A stretch of DNA of 64,000 nucleotides from Flectonema sp. DT1601 (lineage: Eukaryota; Euglenozoa; Diplonemea; Diplonemida; Diplonemidae), in the NCBI GenBank assembly GCA_964019425.1, contig OZ025780.1, positions 1,258,001 through 1,322,000 on the forward strand. The letters run 5' to 3'. A program made the position numbers and the translations under genes. The notes beneath the pieces were generated by a model. That model did no database searches and had not been told where the DNA came from. It was given only the letters and a program-made list of their open reading frames with translations. Numbering within the stretch: the first letter of the stretch is position 1; every line of letters begins with the position of its first letter. This document shows, piece after piece, positions 53,364 through 64,000 of this stretch.

Positions 53364-54361
53364 TTAGTTGGTAAGACCGTCAGCATTGACCGCATGAAAT
53401 CCCTTTCTCTTGCAAAGGCACTTGTCCTTAATCTTACACCACGATTCATAGTTCGGAATCTTCTCCATTCCAGTCTTTCCCTTAACCTGTTTTGTTTATT
53501 TATAGAACAACGTTATGTTATAATAAAATACTTTTGGAGAAAACAAATCATGTGTTATCAATCTAGAAATGGTAAATTAAAAAAAAGGAGACATACGAAG
53601 TGGTTAAAGAGTATTCCAAAGAACAGATATCCTCCAATTAACGAAAACAAAATGACGAAGAAGATGGCAGCACCAGACATGCCAGATGAGCCTTTCTTCC
53701 CTTTTGGTGTCATGGTAGCTGGAGCGTTAGTTGGTGGGACTGGTACAGATACGCACATCTCAGTGACATTCTCGGTGTCATTTCTTGAAATAAGTTTACA
53801 ACCTAACGACCTACCAGTCAGAACAGTTGTGTCGTTTGCGGATGTGGCGTAGGTAAAGTTTAGAGTCTTACACAGGACCTCAGCACACTCATTAAGTGCT
53901 TCGTATCCAATAATGACAGTGCCATCCTCACAAGTTCCATTATTAGTTCCTAATTCAATAGGTTCACAAATATCTCCTGGAACTGGTGTTACCGGCACAG
54001 TAGTTGGAGCAGCAGATGGCGCAGCGGTTGGAGCAGTGGTTGGAGCAGCGGTTGGAGCAGTGGTTGGCTCAGGTGTGGTATCAACACAAAGTTCGGTTAC
54101 GTTCTGACTATCGTAGTCAGTGAAGTTACATCCGAGATCCTTTCCCTGTAAAACTGTTTTATTATCAGATCCAATAGCGTACTCGAAGTCGTACATATCA
54201 CACAAGTGATCAGCACACTCAGTCATCGTCTGTATGTCTACCAAAACACTGCTCCCTCCACACATACCCGTCTTGTTGCTGGCGAGAGAAATCTCACTAC
54301 ACGTGTCATTTGACAAACTCGCTGTTACTGCGGCAGCAAATGCCAGCTGTAGGATAGCCAT
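53364..54361 (-). CDS. two-module six-cysteine type I membrane protein, sorting-receptor-like tail (copy 2)
   Basis: Tandem paralogue of the gene at 51289, nearly identical over both modules. Exon 1 is 53597-54361, the intron is 53487-53596 (110 bp) and exon 2 is 53364-53486, giving 295 residues. It differs by a shorter PTAAP stalk (eight residues fewer), Val for Ala near residue 39, and an intron lacking about 147 bp present in copy 1. The tail exon is the same length and encodes the same IPNYESW motif. An ACTCCCCACTTAG acceptor at 54379 precedes the ATG. The upstream sequences of the two copies diverge just beyond the shared CTCATATCTAACACATC. Confidence 0.85.
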
Positions 54362-54380
54362 GATGTGTTAGATATGAGCT

Positions 54381-55277
54381 AAGTGGGGAGTTATCACAAA
54401 TAAATAAGTTTTTTTAAAAAAAATATAATATCCAAAGTTAAAAGAAACATCAAAAAAAGAAATGCAGTATGTCCGAGCAACAAAAAAAGAACCAATCTGT
54501 GATTTTCTATAACCTATTTAATATAAATAAGTTATACAGTCCTGTACTTTAACTACACAATAGGATTGCCTTGAAAACACACATAGAAAGTAATGAGCTC
54601 TTTATAAGAAGGAGTGTCAATTCAAAGTCGAGGAAGCCAAACCAACAAGCAGAAAGAATGAAAAACAGATTTAAGACAAACAACAGAGATTATTAGAAAA
54701 CATCAATTGTAAAAGAATGAGTGAAATCAAAACGTCAGATTGCGATGGATTTGATTATTATTTGTGCACATAAAACCTTCTGAGGAACTTCAACTACAGA
54801 ACCACCTCACCCAACACTTCTCTACAATATTGGTGGGTTTCATAAATCTGCACTAAGCAAAAAAAATTGAATAACAGTTGTGAGTTCTATATACAAGCAG
54901 ACTTCTTTGCGTAGCATTCCTTTTGTATTCTGAAATAAAGAAAAAATAAAAAATAATTAAAAAAAAACTACTTTTAGCCTTTGTTTGCACACAAGTGTAA
55001 TCAGTAATTTTTATAATTTCCCGAAAGGGAATTACAGTTCAATGATGTAAAAGTTAAAAGCGTAAAAGCATAATAGATTAAAATAGGAAAGGAAGAAATA
55101 GAGATACGCGGACAAGGTGCCAACAGATATACTCGTTATAAAATAGATAAAATAGTTGCACCGAATTCAAGATTTAAAAAAAAAAAAAAAAAAAAAAGTT
55201 CTGCTGTTCCATTCACGCCTATATGTCCACTACAACTGTGAGACTCACAGGCGAGAAGAGAAAGTTTGATAACTTTC

Positions 55278-55309
<32 letters not shown>

Positions 55310-56489
55310 TGACATTTTCTCCAAATGTAGGGGAGCGATACTTCGATATAATAACTCCTTTCGGAATAAAAGTATACCGATGCGTCTCTACCAAAAGTAG
55401 AAACACAGCTCTACAAAAAAAAAAAAAAAAAAAAGAATCCCAATATGGTATTATGAATAATGTAGTTATCCAATAACTGTACGTGTGTATAATAATAATT
55501 ATGATAGAAAAAAATGTAATTGAGCTTTTTTTTGTGATCTTGTTCGGTAATTCCTGTGTGGGTTAAAGAATAACTTGCATAGAGCTTGCAAAAACCCCCC
55601 TTACGAACATACCCAAAAAACGTTTTTTTGCTTTTTTTTCACAGTCGCGCGGACCCGGATTTACCCTAGAAAATATAAAAAGTTGGCTTGGATTAGTTTC
55701 AGTGATGCAACTATAGAGAAAAAATAAAGAGAGAAAAAAACGTGTAGGGCAAAAAAAAAACAGATGAAGTTAATTATTTTTAGTTGGAGCGAGTCCGACA
55801 TACTAGTTAGGAATATGAGTTTATTAAAAAAAGAAAAAAGTGCACTAAAATCACAATATAAAAAAGAGAAAAAGTTATAAAAACACAATTGTTCCGCTGT
55901 TCCATAAAACACCACGGAATAAGTAGTTTCAGAAGACTTAATCTCATGCAACTTGTCCTACTCAGGACTTCTTCAGTAAGTTATAGGGACTGTCGAGTGC
56001 TAGTTAGACAGACACCCCTGAGGAAAGGTTAACCACCTGTGAGTCCCAACGACATTATATATTTTTTTAAAAGTGTAGATGCAAAAAAACGAGAAAAAAA
56101 AAAAAAGAAAGAAAGAAATTTGTTTAACATTTGTGTCTAAGCTCTCACCCTAAAGAAAAAAAAAAAAAAAAAAAAAAACGGAAGAAACAAACACGATGTC
56201 ATCGTAGTTGCAAAATAATTACATTGAATCCGAACACAATAACGGTTCTTATTTATACATCAGTTGAAGCAGAAGGTGATTGCTTCCACAAATAAGTCAA
56301 AGAGCAGGTCATCAATACAAACTATCGATTGTAAATGATAAAAAAAATTAAAAATTAAAAAAAATTAAAACTTTTTTTTTTAAAATAGAGAAGGACAATT
56401 TTCCATTCAGGTGCACATGCACACTACGTAGTAAAAATAGTATCAAAACAACCCTTTCCGTAAGGAGGGATAAAAAGCAAAAATAGATT

Positions 56490-56526
<37 letters not shown>

Positions 56527-57046
56527 CTCATGAATTCACCAGGAGACCCAAATCTTTAATAAAACACACTTTATTAAGTCCGAAAACCGTTATCGTCAAA
56601 ATGCATCAAATAGAACCTAACACGGAAAAGATGAGTGAGGGGTAACTTAATTACTTTAAATATCTATAAGCAACTGTTTAACCAAATTTGTACGTATATA
56701 ATAACAGCGGAGTTCAAGAAAAAAAGGGGGAAATTGACACGTTATTCTATTTGCAAAATTGAGACGCTACAGAACAACTACTGACAGCAGATCCTCACAG
56801 GCTTGCTCGACAACATTTATTACAAATCAAACAAATAATGATAATAACTATAATAACGATCAATAAATTAAATAAATAAATAAATCGTAGGACATAGTTT
56901 AGTTAGTTGGAAACACAACACGCAACTTTAATAAATAATTATTCTTTGAGGTAAAAAGGGTTGAAAAATTACTTAAGTTAATTATACTAGATATTAAACA
57001 AAAAGGGGACTATAAAGTAATACCAATCGAGATAAAATATCAAATG
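54381..57046. other. intergenic, homopolymers and a family C repeat
   Basis: About 55860-55990 is a family C copy, and a fragment of it lies at 55198-55215 (TTCTGCTGTTCCAT). Long homopolymers occur near 55175, 55280, 55415, 56160 and 56490. The ORF at 55661-55951 overlaps the family C repeat and is not considered a gene. Confidence 0.55.
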
Positions 57047-58887
57047 CTACAAACAGTTGCGGCATCCAAGAGCTTCGGCTACCGGGTTACGAGAGCTAAG
57101 GCACCGCCACTTTGATGGAAGGGTTCGTTTAATACCAAATATAGCAAAGTAGTTGCTGCTTGATTGTGTTTCAGGGAGGTCTACTTTGCCCCCATTTGGG
57201 ACATCAATTCGGAAAGCTGTCATCGGATAAGCACGTTCACCAGTTTCAATAAGTGGCGCACACGAACCCGCATCCCAGCCTGCGAGTGGAAGGCTAGAAG
57301 GAAATCCCAAGCTGTGTGGCTGCGAGCACGGAGGACAGTGGTATACCACAACTAAGAATGTACATCCGTTAACACTTTCACATCCTACCTGAAATATTTC
57401 ATTCTGCGCAACTGGAAATTTCGGGAAGAAAGCATTCATCTGCTGATAGATTTCAGGAAGCTGCACCAGACTGAGACCCTGACTAGCTACTGAAGAACCA
57501 CTGACTGGAGTGATTGGAACCTGAACTCCATTCTGCTTCACTCCATAGAAGCTAATACAACATGTTGATGGAATGCATGGATAAGTCGTACACGGTGTAC
57601 TCTCTGGAACCATTGTGCCTCTCGAAGAACACGTTGAACCTAAAGGCAACGTCCCACAGGTGGCAACAAAATTCTCACTCGGCATTGCCTGCGATGCTTG
57701 CATGGAAAAGAAACTGACACCATATCCTGCACTCTTATAGAATACGAATGGTCTGAAGCAGCATCCGAGTTCGTGAAAGATTCCCTGAGTGTGACCATGT
57801 GGAGAGAACTCCTGTAATGTGGTTCCTGTTGGGTTTTGCTTTAGTCAATATCAATAAATAGTCACTCCCTTATGACAAAAATAAAAATAATACCTTTGTA
57901 ACCACTACCAGAACCATTATCTTCCATCCAGGTGACAACAAAACCCTCCCATCCATTAGTACCAATGCCTGCTGTGGAGTGATGGAGTTGTTTGTTTTCC
58001 AGAGCAGTGTTATTCGGGTGGTGGAGACGTTGAATGTCTGTAGTCGCAAGACCCTTATTATCATAAGTTCTTACGTAGAGTTTGTTTTTGTATTGCCAAG
58101 TCACAGCAAATCCTCCAGTTCCTGAGAGAGTCCTGACGTTTGGGAATCGAGACTGGTCACCGGCAATTATTTCATCGTAGGTAGACGTTTGACTGACCTG
58201 AAACGATGTTTTAATATTACCAAAAGACTTCATAGTAACAACTACTGATCCCCTGATTTCATAAGCAATAACCCATCCTCCATCAGTAAGAGCAGCTATT
58301 TTTGGATGGTTTCCGAAACTTGAGATTTCTTCAGCGCGAATAGACCTAATTCCATTAGATTCATAGATCGACAGTCGTAAGTTGTTATAAGTTAACGTCC
58401 TCCAAGTTAACGCAAATCTACCTTCTGTAAGCATTGTTACATGCGGGTGACACTGTCCTAAACCAGTCGGATCCACGAATTCTATCTCATCACTTAATAG
58501 CATGCCATTGAAATCAAAGATAGCTGTGCGGATTTGTTTGATAAAAGTGGAATCCATATACACAATTACAAATCCTCCTTCCCATCCTGATATTAAAGGC
58601 CAGGAGTAGATAGACTCATCGTTGTGATTTAAAGACCACATTGACAGCATATGAGGAAGATATATTTCAAAATCATCAACAGCATCTCCTTCACAATTAT
58701 ACCTTCTAATAAAATGTCTTGTCTGTGTAACCAAATCAGTCCTGTACTCAACAGTTCCACAAGTTGGAAGAGGTGACGAGCCTATCATAATATGATCACC
58801 AACAGGAGTCGGTTGTTGACGGCTAAACGGAGAATATAAGGCAGTGACTAACACCGCAGTGCTAAGAGTGAGAATAACACGCAACAT
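57047..58887 (-). CDS. secreted propeller-like protein with Cys-rich C-terminal domain (two exons)
   Basis: Exon 1 is 57894-58887, the intron is 57826-57893 (68 bp, GTATTA...ACAG, phase 1) and exon 2 is 57047-57825, giving 590 residues. The ATG at 58887 is preferred over an upstream frame start because it follows a TTGTAACAG site (58907) and begins a signal peptide (MLRVILTLSTAVLVTALYS). Exon 1 carries about five repeats of the form GGFVIVY, GRFALTW, GGWVIAY, GGFAVTW and GFVVTW, each about 50-60 residues apart, as in beta-propeller blades of secreted bacterial repeat proteins. Exon 2 encodes a separate Cys-rich domain (CGTLPLGSTC, CTTYPC, STCCISFYG, YHCPPC) and no membrane anchor. Function is unknown; a secreted binding protein is inferred. 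Confidence 0.8.
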
Positions 58888-58907
58888 TATTTTCTTTCTT
58901 TTAAAAC

Positions 58908-60115
58908 TGTTACAAGATAAGAGAATTAAGTAGCGAAAAAGATCAAAGAACATAATTATATTCAAATCCTTACCTGAGCAATCTGTGAAATAATTGAGAG
59001 TCTTCCCAACATGTTTTATAAAATGACAGCTGTTATGAAAAAAACATAATGTACAAAGCTACGCTACATCTTTTATTGGTTCGCATGAAAAACGAATTGA
59101 ATTATTTTATTTCTTTGACTCGCCGTTGCAAAAAGAAAACAAATAAAATAAAAACGATTCTTTTTAAAATAAAAATAATAAAAAAAAAAGAACACCAAAG
59201 AAAAAAAAAAAGGAGGTTAAAAAATAAAAAATACCAACATGAATTTCGTCGCAAACGAATGTGCACTTTGGTTTTGCTCTTTTTTTTTACCTCTAGTAGC
59301 ATCTACCTAAGGTCGCATCAAGAAGCATGTGAACGGTCATGCTGTGCTTTAATATTAAACAATTCACACACAAAAAAAAAAAAAAAGAGAAAAAAAAGGG
59401 AATGATTATCGTTAGGGCAAAAAAAAAAAAAGAACGTTGTTATCTTGTACGGCTACTAACATATCCGAAGAACTTTATTATTATTTTTATCTTCATTTCT
59501 GTCATGCGGCTCAATACAAAATGCAAAATTCTCCAATGGAAGAAAAAAAAAAAAAACCTTTTTTTTATGCAAATTTAACTGAAGAACTTTTCTCGTCCAA
59601 TTCGGTAGAATGTTCCCTGCGAGCAGACTCTCAGGACGGTGTGCATAATCCTGGAAGGGGGGTAATTCAAAAAAATGAAAATAAAAAAAAAAAATTTTTT
59701 TTTGGACGGGGGAGAGAAAGGAAAGTGGGGAGGGGGACACCTTATGAAAAACGTCGGGTCTTCAATAACAAAAACATCTGCGAAGCACAGAGACTGTTTA
59801 CAAGTACAACTTACTCATTACGAATATACGAGTATCCAACTAACAAGACTTTGATGAGACAACCTGAAGCATACTTTGTGTACGCAAAATGAAATACACA
59901 TTCAGAATGATTTTGGTAAATCAATCATTTTCACCAAATAAAATTCCTATGCATGTAAAAATAAAGCGAAGGAACGCAGGCTACGCTCTATCGACAAGAA
60001 AGACAACCAAAGCAAAAACTCAGCATCAGTCAGACAACGTCCGACTGTAAACGCTTAGAAACTATTAAATAGAAAATGTGAGGGGAGGGGAAAATTGCAA
60101 GTACAAGTTATTATT

Positions 60116-60149
<34 letters not shown>

Positions 60150-60506
60150 GATCTTAAAAAGAAATCCTGTCGACATTCTCTCAATCAGAAGAGGTAATTA
60201 CTGATGAAGATGACCATGAAGCAAAAATGTAAATAAAGGCACAAAAATAGTTGGAACAGCCTATGTGGTACCATTTGTTAAGTTGTTCCAAAAAGGAGGA
60301 AAACAAAAAAAAATGGGCTAAGAAATAAAGAAAGAATAAATAAATAAAAGGTAGACGAAAAAATTTATCACTTCTTTCATTTGTCTGTAATTAATAGGTT
60401 CATGGATAGCTGAGGAACAACTAGCGGCTCCTAAATCAAGTTGAATTCTTAGTCATTGTGTATTCTCTTTTAGTAAATCGAAGAGAACGTATGTAGGCAA
60501 GAAATT

Positions 60507-60545
<39 letters not shown>

Positions 60546-60604
60546 GAAGCAAAACAACATGCATATTCACGCTGGCCAAGATTGATTTTTTCTATTTTTT
60601 TTTA
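58908..60604. other. intergenic, no gene seen
   Basis: A- and T-rich DNA; ORFs here are Lys- or Phe-rich translations of homopolymers. Runs of more than 25 bp occur near 60118 and 60509. Confidence 0.6.
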
Positions 60605-63450
60605 TCACAACTGTCCATCCTGAATGTCGCCTCCAATTGTTGTGTACGATGACCTCTTGCATCGGAGCTTGTTCATTGCCGACTGCCAGAATCCTCTGTT
60701 TGGGAGCATGTCCATACCACGCTTTCCTCGAGCCTGTTTATTTTTTAAATTGTGATGAGGGAATTATGAAATACTACTAATTTATATAACACATCGAAAC
60801 CAGTCGGTTCATATCCGTGTGTACACAATATATCAAAATAGACACAAACACATACCGCATTATAGATGCATCCGAATATCAAGTAAGCACCAATTAGAGT
60901 AAAGAAGATTATGACAAAGATTACGCCACCAGACAGTCCTGATGATGATTTCTTCTTTGGGGAAGGTGTTGGTGGAGTCATGCAGAGACTTGCGTGATGC
61001 TGACCGGAGTTTTTAATAATTTCACAACCGAGAGATTTTCCTGTTAACAAAGTGTTTGGATCGTCACCCATCACGAAATCGAATGTATATTCTTCACAAA
61101 GGTAATCCTTACAATCCTTAATCTGTTTTATTCCAGCCAACTCTGTTGGACCCTCACAAGATGAAGGAAAGAATTTGATCGGTTGGCATGTTGGATTTGG
61201 AGGCAACGGGGTTGGCGGAACATCAATGCAGGCTTCGCTCACATCCTGAGTATCGCGAGCTACTAACTTACAATCGTTTGACTTATTAGTTAACACTGTT
61301 GTGTTGTCACTGCCAATGAGGAAATCAAAGCTAAGTTCATTGCACAAGTAATCCTTACACTCTGTGAGGGTCTGAAGGTCAATGGTTACCTTTCCAACAC
61401 CACAAGTAGAGTTTGCCTCGACTGCAACACAAGTAGGATCAAGCGTCGGTGCCGGTGTTGTTGGGGTGCAAGCTGACGTTGCTGTCTGATTTTTATAGCT
61501 ACTCACAACACACCCATTACTCTTATTCGAGAGGACTGAAGTCTTACCAAAATCAACGATGTATTCGAAGGTGAATGCTTCACACAAGTACTCTTTACAT
61601 TCAATCAGAGTATCGAGATCGATGTCGATGGTTCCATCTTTACAAGTAGGACTTCCAAGTGACACAATTGGAACTGAACAATTGCCTGGTGCAGGTGTCG
61701 GTGTCGGTGCCGGTGTCGGGGCAGGTGTAGGCGTCGGTGCTGGTGTCGGGGCAGGTGTTGGAGTTGGTGTTGGTGTCGAATGTGGATTACAAACCTGTGT
61801 GACGTTCTGATTATCGTAGTTCTCCAAGTAGCAGCCGGTACTGTTCTTCATGAGTACCTTAGTCATCTCTTTACTGACTAGGTACTCGAAGTCGAATTCA
61901 TCACACAAGAAATCCGTACAATCTTCCAGGGTAGCGAGATCGACCTCAAGGGTTCCTTCACCACAAGTGGAGTTTCCGAGTGAAAGAACAGCGCAGGTAT
62001 TATTCGGTGTCGGTGCCGGTGTCGGGGCAGGTGTAGGTGCTGGTGTTGGTGTCGGGGCAGGTGTAGGTGCTGGTGTTGGTGTCGAATGTGGATTACAAAC
62101 CTGTGTGACATTCTGATTATCGTAGTTCTCCAAGAAGCATCCGGTACTGTTCTTCATGAGTACCTTTGTCATCTCTTTACTGACTAGGTACTCGAAGTCA
62201 AACTCATCACATAAGAAATCCGTACAATCTTCCAGGGTAGCGAGATCGACCTCAAGGGTTCCTTCACCACAAGTGGAGTTTCCGAGTGAAAGAACAGCGC
62301 AGGTATCATTCGGTGTCGGTGCCGGTGTCGGGGCAGGTGTAGGCGTCGGTGCTGGTGTCGGGGCAGGTGTAGGTGTCGGTGCTGGTGTCGGGGCAGGTGT
62401 TGGAGTTGGTGTTGGTGTCGAATGTGGATTACAAACCTGTGTGACGTTCTGATTATCGTAGTTTTCCAAGTAGCAGCCGGTACTGTTCTTCATGAGTACC
62501 TTAGTCATCTCTTTACTGACTAGGTACTCGAAGTCGAATTCATCACACAAGAAATCCGTACAATCTTCCAGGGTAGCGAGATCGACCTCAAGGGTTCCTT
62601 CACCACAAGTAGAGTTTCCGAGTGAAAGAACAGCGCAGGTATTATTCACTGTAGGCGCAGGTGTCGGGGCAGATGTAGGTGGAGTTGGTGTACAAGCCGT
62701 TGTGGCATTCTGTTCGCTGTATTCTTTGAAAATACATCCTTCACTTCTGTTTGTTAGAACCATTGTTTTATCAGCGTTAACGATGTATTCGAAGGTGAAA
62801 TCGTCACACAAGTGATCTTTACATGCAGCCATAGTTTCGAGATCGATGTCGATGGTTCCATCTTCACAAGTAGGACTTCCAAGTGACACAATTGGAACTG
62901 AGCAATTGCCTGGTGTAGGCGCAGGTGTTGGTGATGGAGTTCCCTCAGTACAGACCTGTGTGGCGTTCTGATTATCGTAGTCCTCTAAGAAGCATCCGGT
63001 ACTGTTCTTCATGAGTACCTTAGTCATCTCTTTACTGACTAGGTACTCGAAGTTAAACTCATCACACAAGTAATCCGTACAATCTTCCAGGGTGGCGAGA
63101 TCGACCTCAATTCTTCCCTCATCGCAAGTAGAGTTTACGCCGAGTGAAATAGGAGTGCACGTACCTGGGGCTGGTGTTGGCTCTGATTTCAGAGTGCAAA
63201 GCTCAATAACTGGCTGTCCTACATACGGGATTAACTTACAACCATAACTCTTACCAGCAAACACTGTAGTGTTATCAGAACCAATGGCGTAGTCCCACGT
63301 CAACTGTTCACAAAGAGCATCTCTGCAAGTCGTCATCAGGTCCAAGTCGATCAAATTAGTAGACTCACAAGTAGAGTTCCCTATTTTAATATCAGAACAG
63401 ACATCGTTAAACCCGACTGCTGTTGTTAGTAAGACTGTCTGGATTATCAT
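60605..63450 (-). CDS. nine-module six-cysteine type I membrane protein, sorting-receptor-like tail
   Basis: Exon 1 is 60856-63450, the intron is 60734-60855 (122 bp, GTATGT...ACAG, phase 0) and exon 2 is 60605-60733, giving 907 residues. After a signal peptide come nine modules of about 70 residues with six Cys each (pattern SLGNSTC...[18 protein letters not shown]...STGC...QNVTQVC), separated by Pro/Thr stalks (PTPAPTPAP). Modules 4, 5 and 6 are nearly identical. A transmembrane helix (about 840-860) leads to a tail with [15 protein letters not shown], the Gly-rich...(I/L)PN...W motif of mannose-6-phosphate-receptor/ATG27-like tails. The intron is at the same place and phase as in the two-module genes at 51289 and 53364. 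Luminal ligand unknown; the many NxT sites predict heavy N-glycosylation. Confidence 0.88.
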
Positions 63451-63614
63451 GTTTCCTTTTATTTTATTTGTATTGCTGAAGTTTTAAAAAAATATGTAAG
63501 TAGGCAACACAAAGTAGAATCCCACTGCTGTCAACGCAAACAGCTGTCCAACTTATGACAGACTTATTGTCATATACGTAATAATATAAAATTGAAAGCT
63601 GAGACATGTACATT

Positions 63615-64000
63615 TTACAGAACAATAGCACCATCCTCATCAACATTCGATATATCAATATCCGTATTTTGTTTGGGATCCCACGTATGCTTCTTCCTTG
63701 GCCGTTTACTCCTTTGCGTTGAAGGCAAAGGTGGTTTCGGTCGTCCTTCAATACAATATTTTATGTGTTGCTTGAACTCCCTGTAATGAATGTGTTGTTT
63801 GTGTTAACAATGTCTACACTGCTCGGTAAGCGTATAGTTATGTGCACAGAGGCAAAGTCTGTATTGACGCCCCGCTTGCGAAAGTCTTCGATCCCGCGCG
63901 GATCCGCAACAATGGAAAGTATTAAAGAAATAAAACAAACAGTAATACATACTGAGAAGGCGTCATAGCGTAAATATCCTCGAGAGCAGCAGTCTTACCA
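63615..64000 (-). CDS. 3' end of an unrecognised gene (two exons visible, starts beyond the right edge)
   Basis: An open frame from 64000 to 63953 ends at CTCA|GTATGT. The intron is 63781-63952 (172 bp, ending CATTACAG), and the last exon, 63615-63780, joins in frame. The visible product is GKTAALEDIYAMTPSQ, then EFKQHIKYCIEGRPKPPLP, a basic stretch SKRPRKKHTWDP and an acidic end. The KRPRKK run could be a nuclear signal. The family is not recognised from 71 residues. The stop lies about 140 bp upstream of the acceptor of the next gene, as expected in a tightly packed same-strand array. Confidence 0.7.

Noticed and set aside
59049-59892. overlapping Lys-rich plus-strand ORFs
   Set aside because: Translations of A-runs without any conserved feature.
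61559-62815. plus-strand GAGVGVGAG repeat ORFs
   Set aside because: Antisense shadows of the PTPAP stalks of the nine-module receptor.

Overview
The window looks like nuclear DNA of a unicellular eukaryote, AT-rich and full of long A/T homopolymers. Every gene I can support (17, plus two truncated gene copies and one short relic) lies on the minus strand. Spliceosomal introns are few and short (about 68-257 bp), mostly with GTATGT-like donors and ACAG-like acceptors. Sixteen of the 17 genes have a pyrimidine-AG acceptor-like site 4 to about 65 nt upstream of the start codon, with no obvious upstream exon. One-strand gene arrays plus such orphan acceptors are what spliced-leader trans-splicing in Euglenozoa (diplonemids or relatives) would give. 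That assignment is inference; 5'-UTR introns in another protist lineage remain possible.

Layout: 1-3967, a BRCA2 homologue (left end outside the window) with ten BRC-like repeats, helical domain, OB folds and a tower-like insert. 4395-5849, a single-pass membrane protein. 5.86-13.9 kb, an 8 kb gene desert holding four copies of a conserved hairpin RNA-like element. 14.0-20.4 kb, a compact run: CCCH-type zinc protein, ELO fatty-acid elongase, nitronate monooxygenase, an unrecognised protein and a PPR-like helical protein. 20.6-23.2 kb, a ubiquitin-like/leucine-rich-repeat gene split twice by near-identical 0.68 kb segments. 23.6-24.8 kb, a decayed Mutator-like DNA transposon. 26.3-30.9 kb, a small membrane protein, a p24 (emp24/GOLD) cargo receptor carrying a WW domain, and the GRC3/NOL9 polynucleotide kinase. 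31.5-44.8 kb, a VWA-domain multi-pass membrane protein whose 3' third and downstream flank are present in three tandem units. 45.5-47.2 kb, a foldback-type element with tandem-repeat arms. 49-64 kb, a TMEM151-like protein, two tandem copies of a two-module six-cysteine membrane protein, a secreted propeller-like protein, a nine-module relative of the six-cysteine proteins, and the last exons of one more gene.

Much of the right half serves the secretory pathway and cell surface: a p24 coat adaptor, an ER elongase with a possible retrieval tail, a VWA surface protein, and three related type I proteins whose cytosolic tails resemble those of mannose-6-phosphate-receptor/ATG27 sorting receptors. 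The left half serves genome and RNA maintenance (BRCA2, GRC3, CCCH, PPR-like). Non-coding DNA is dominated by dispersed short repeats, several SINE-like, and by recent tandem duplications.
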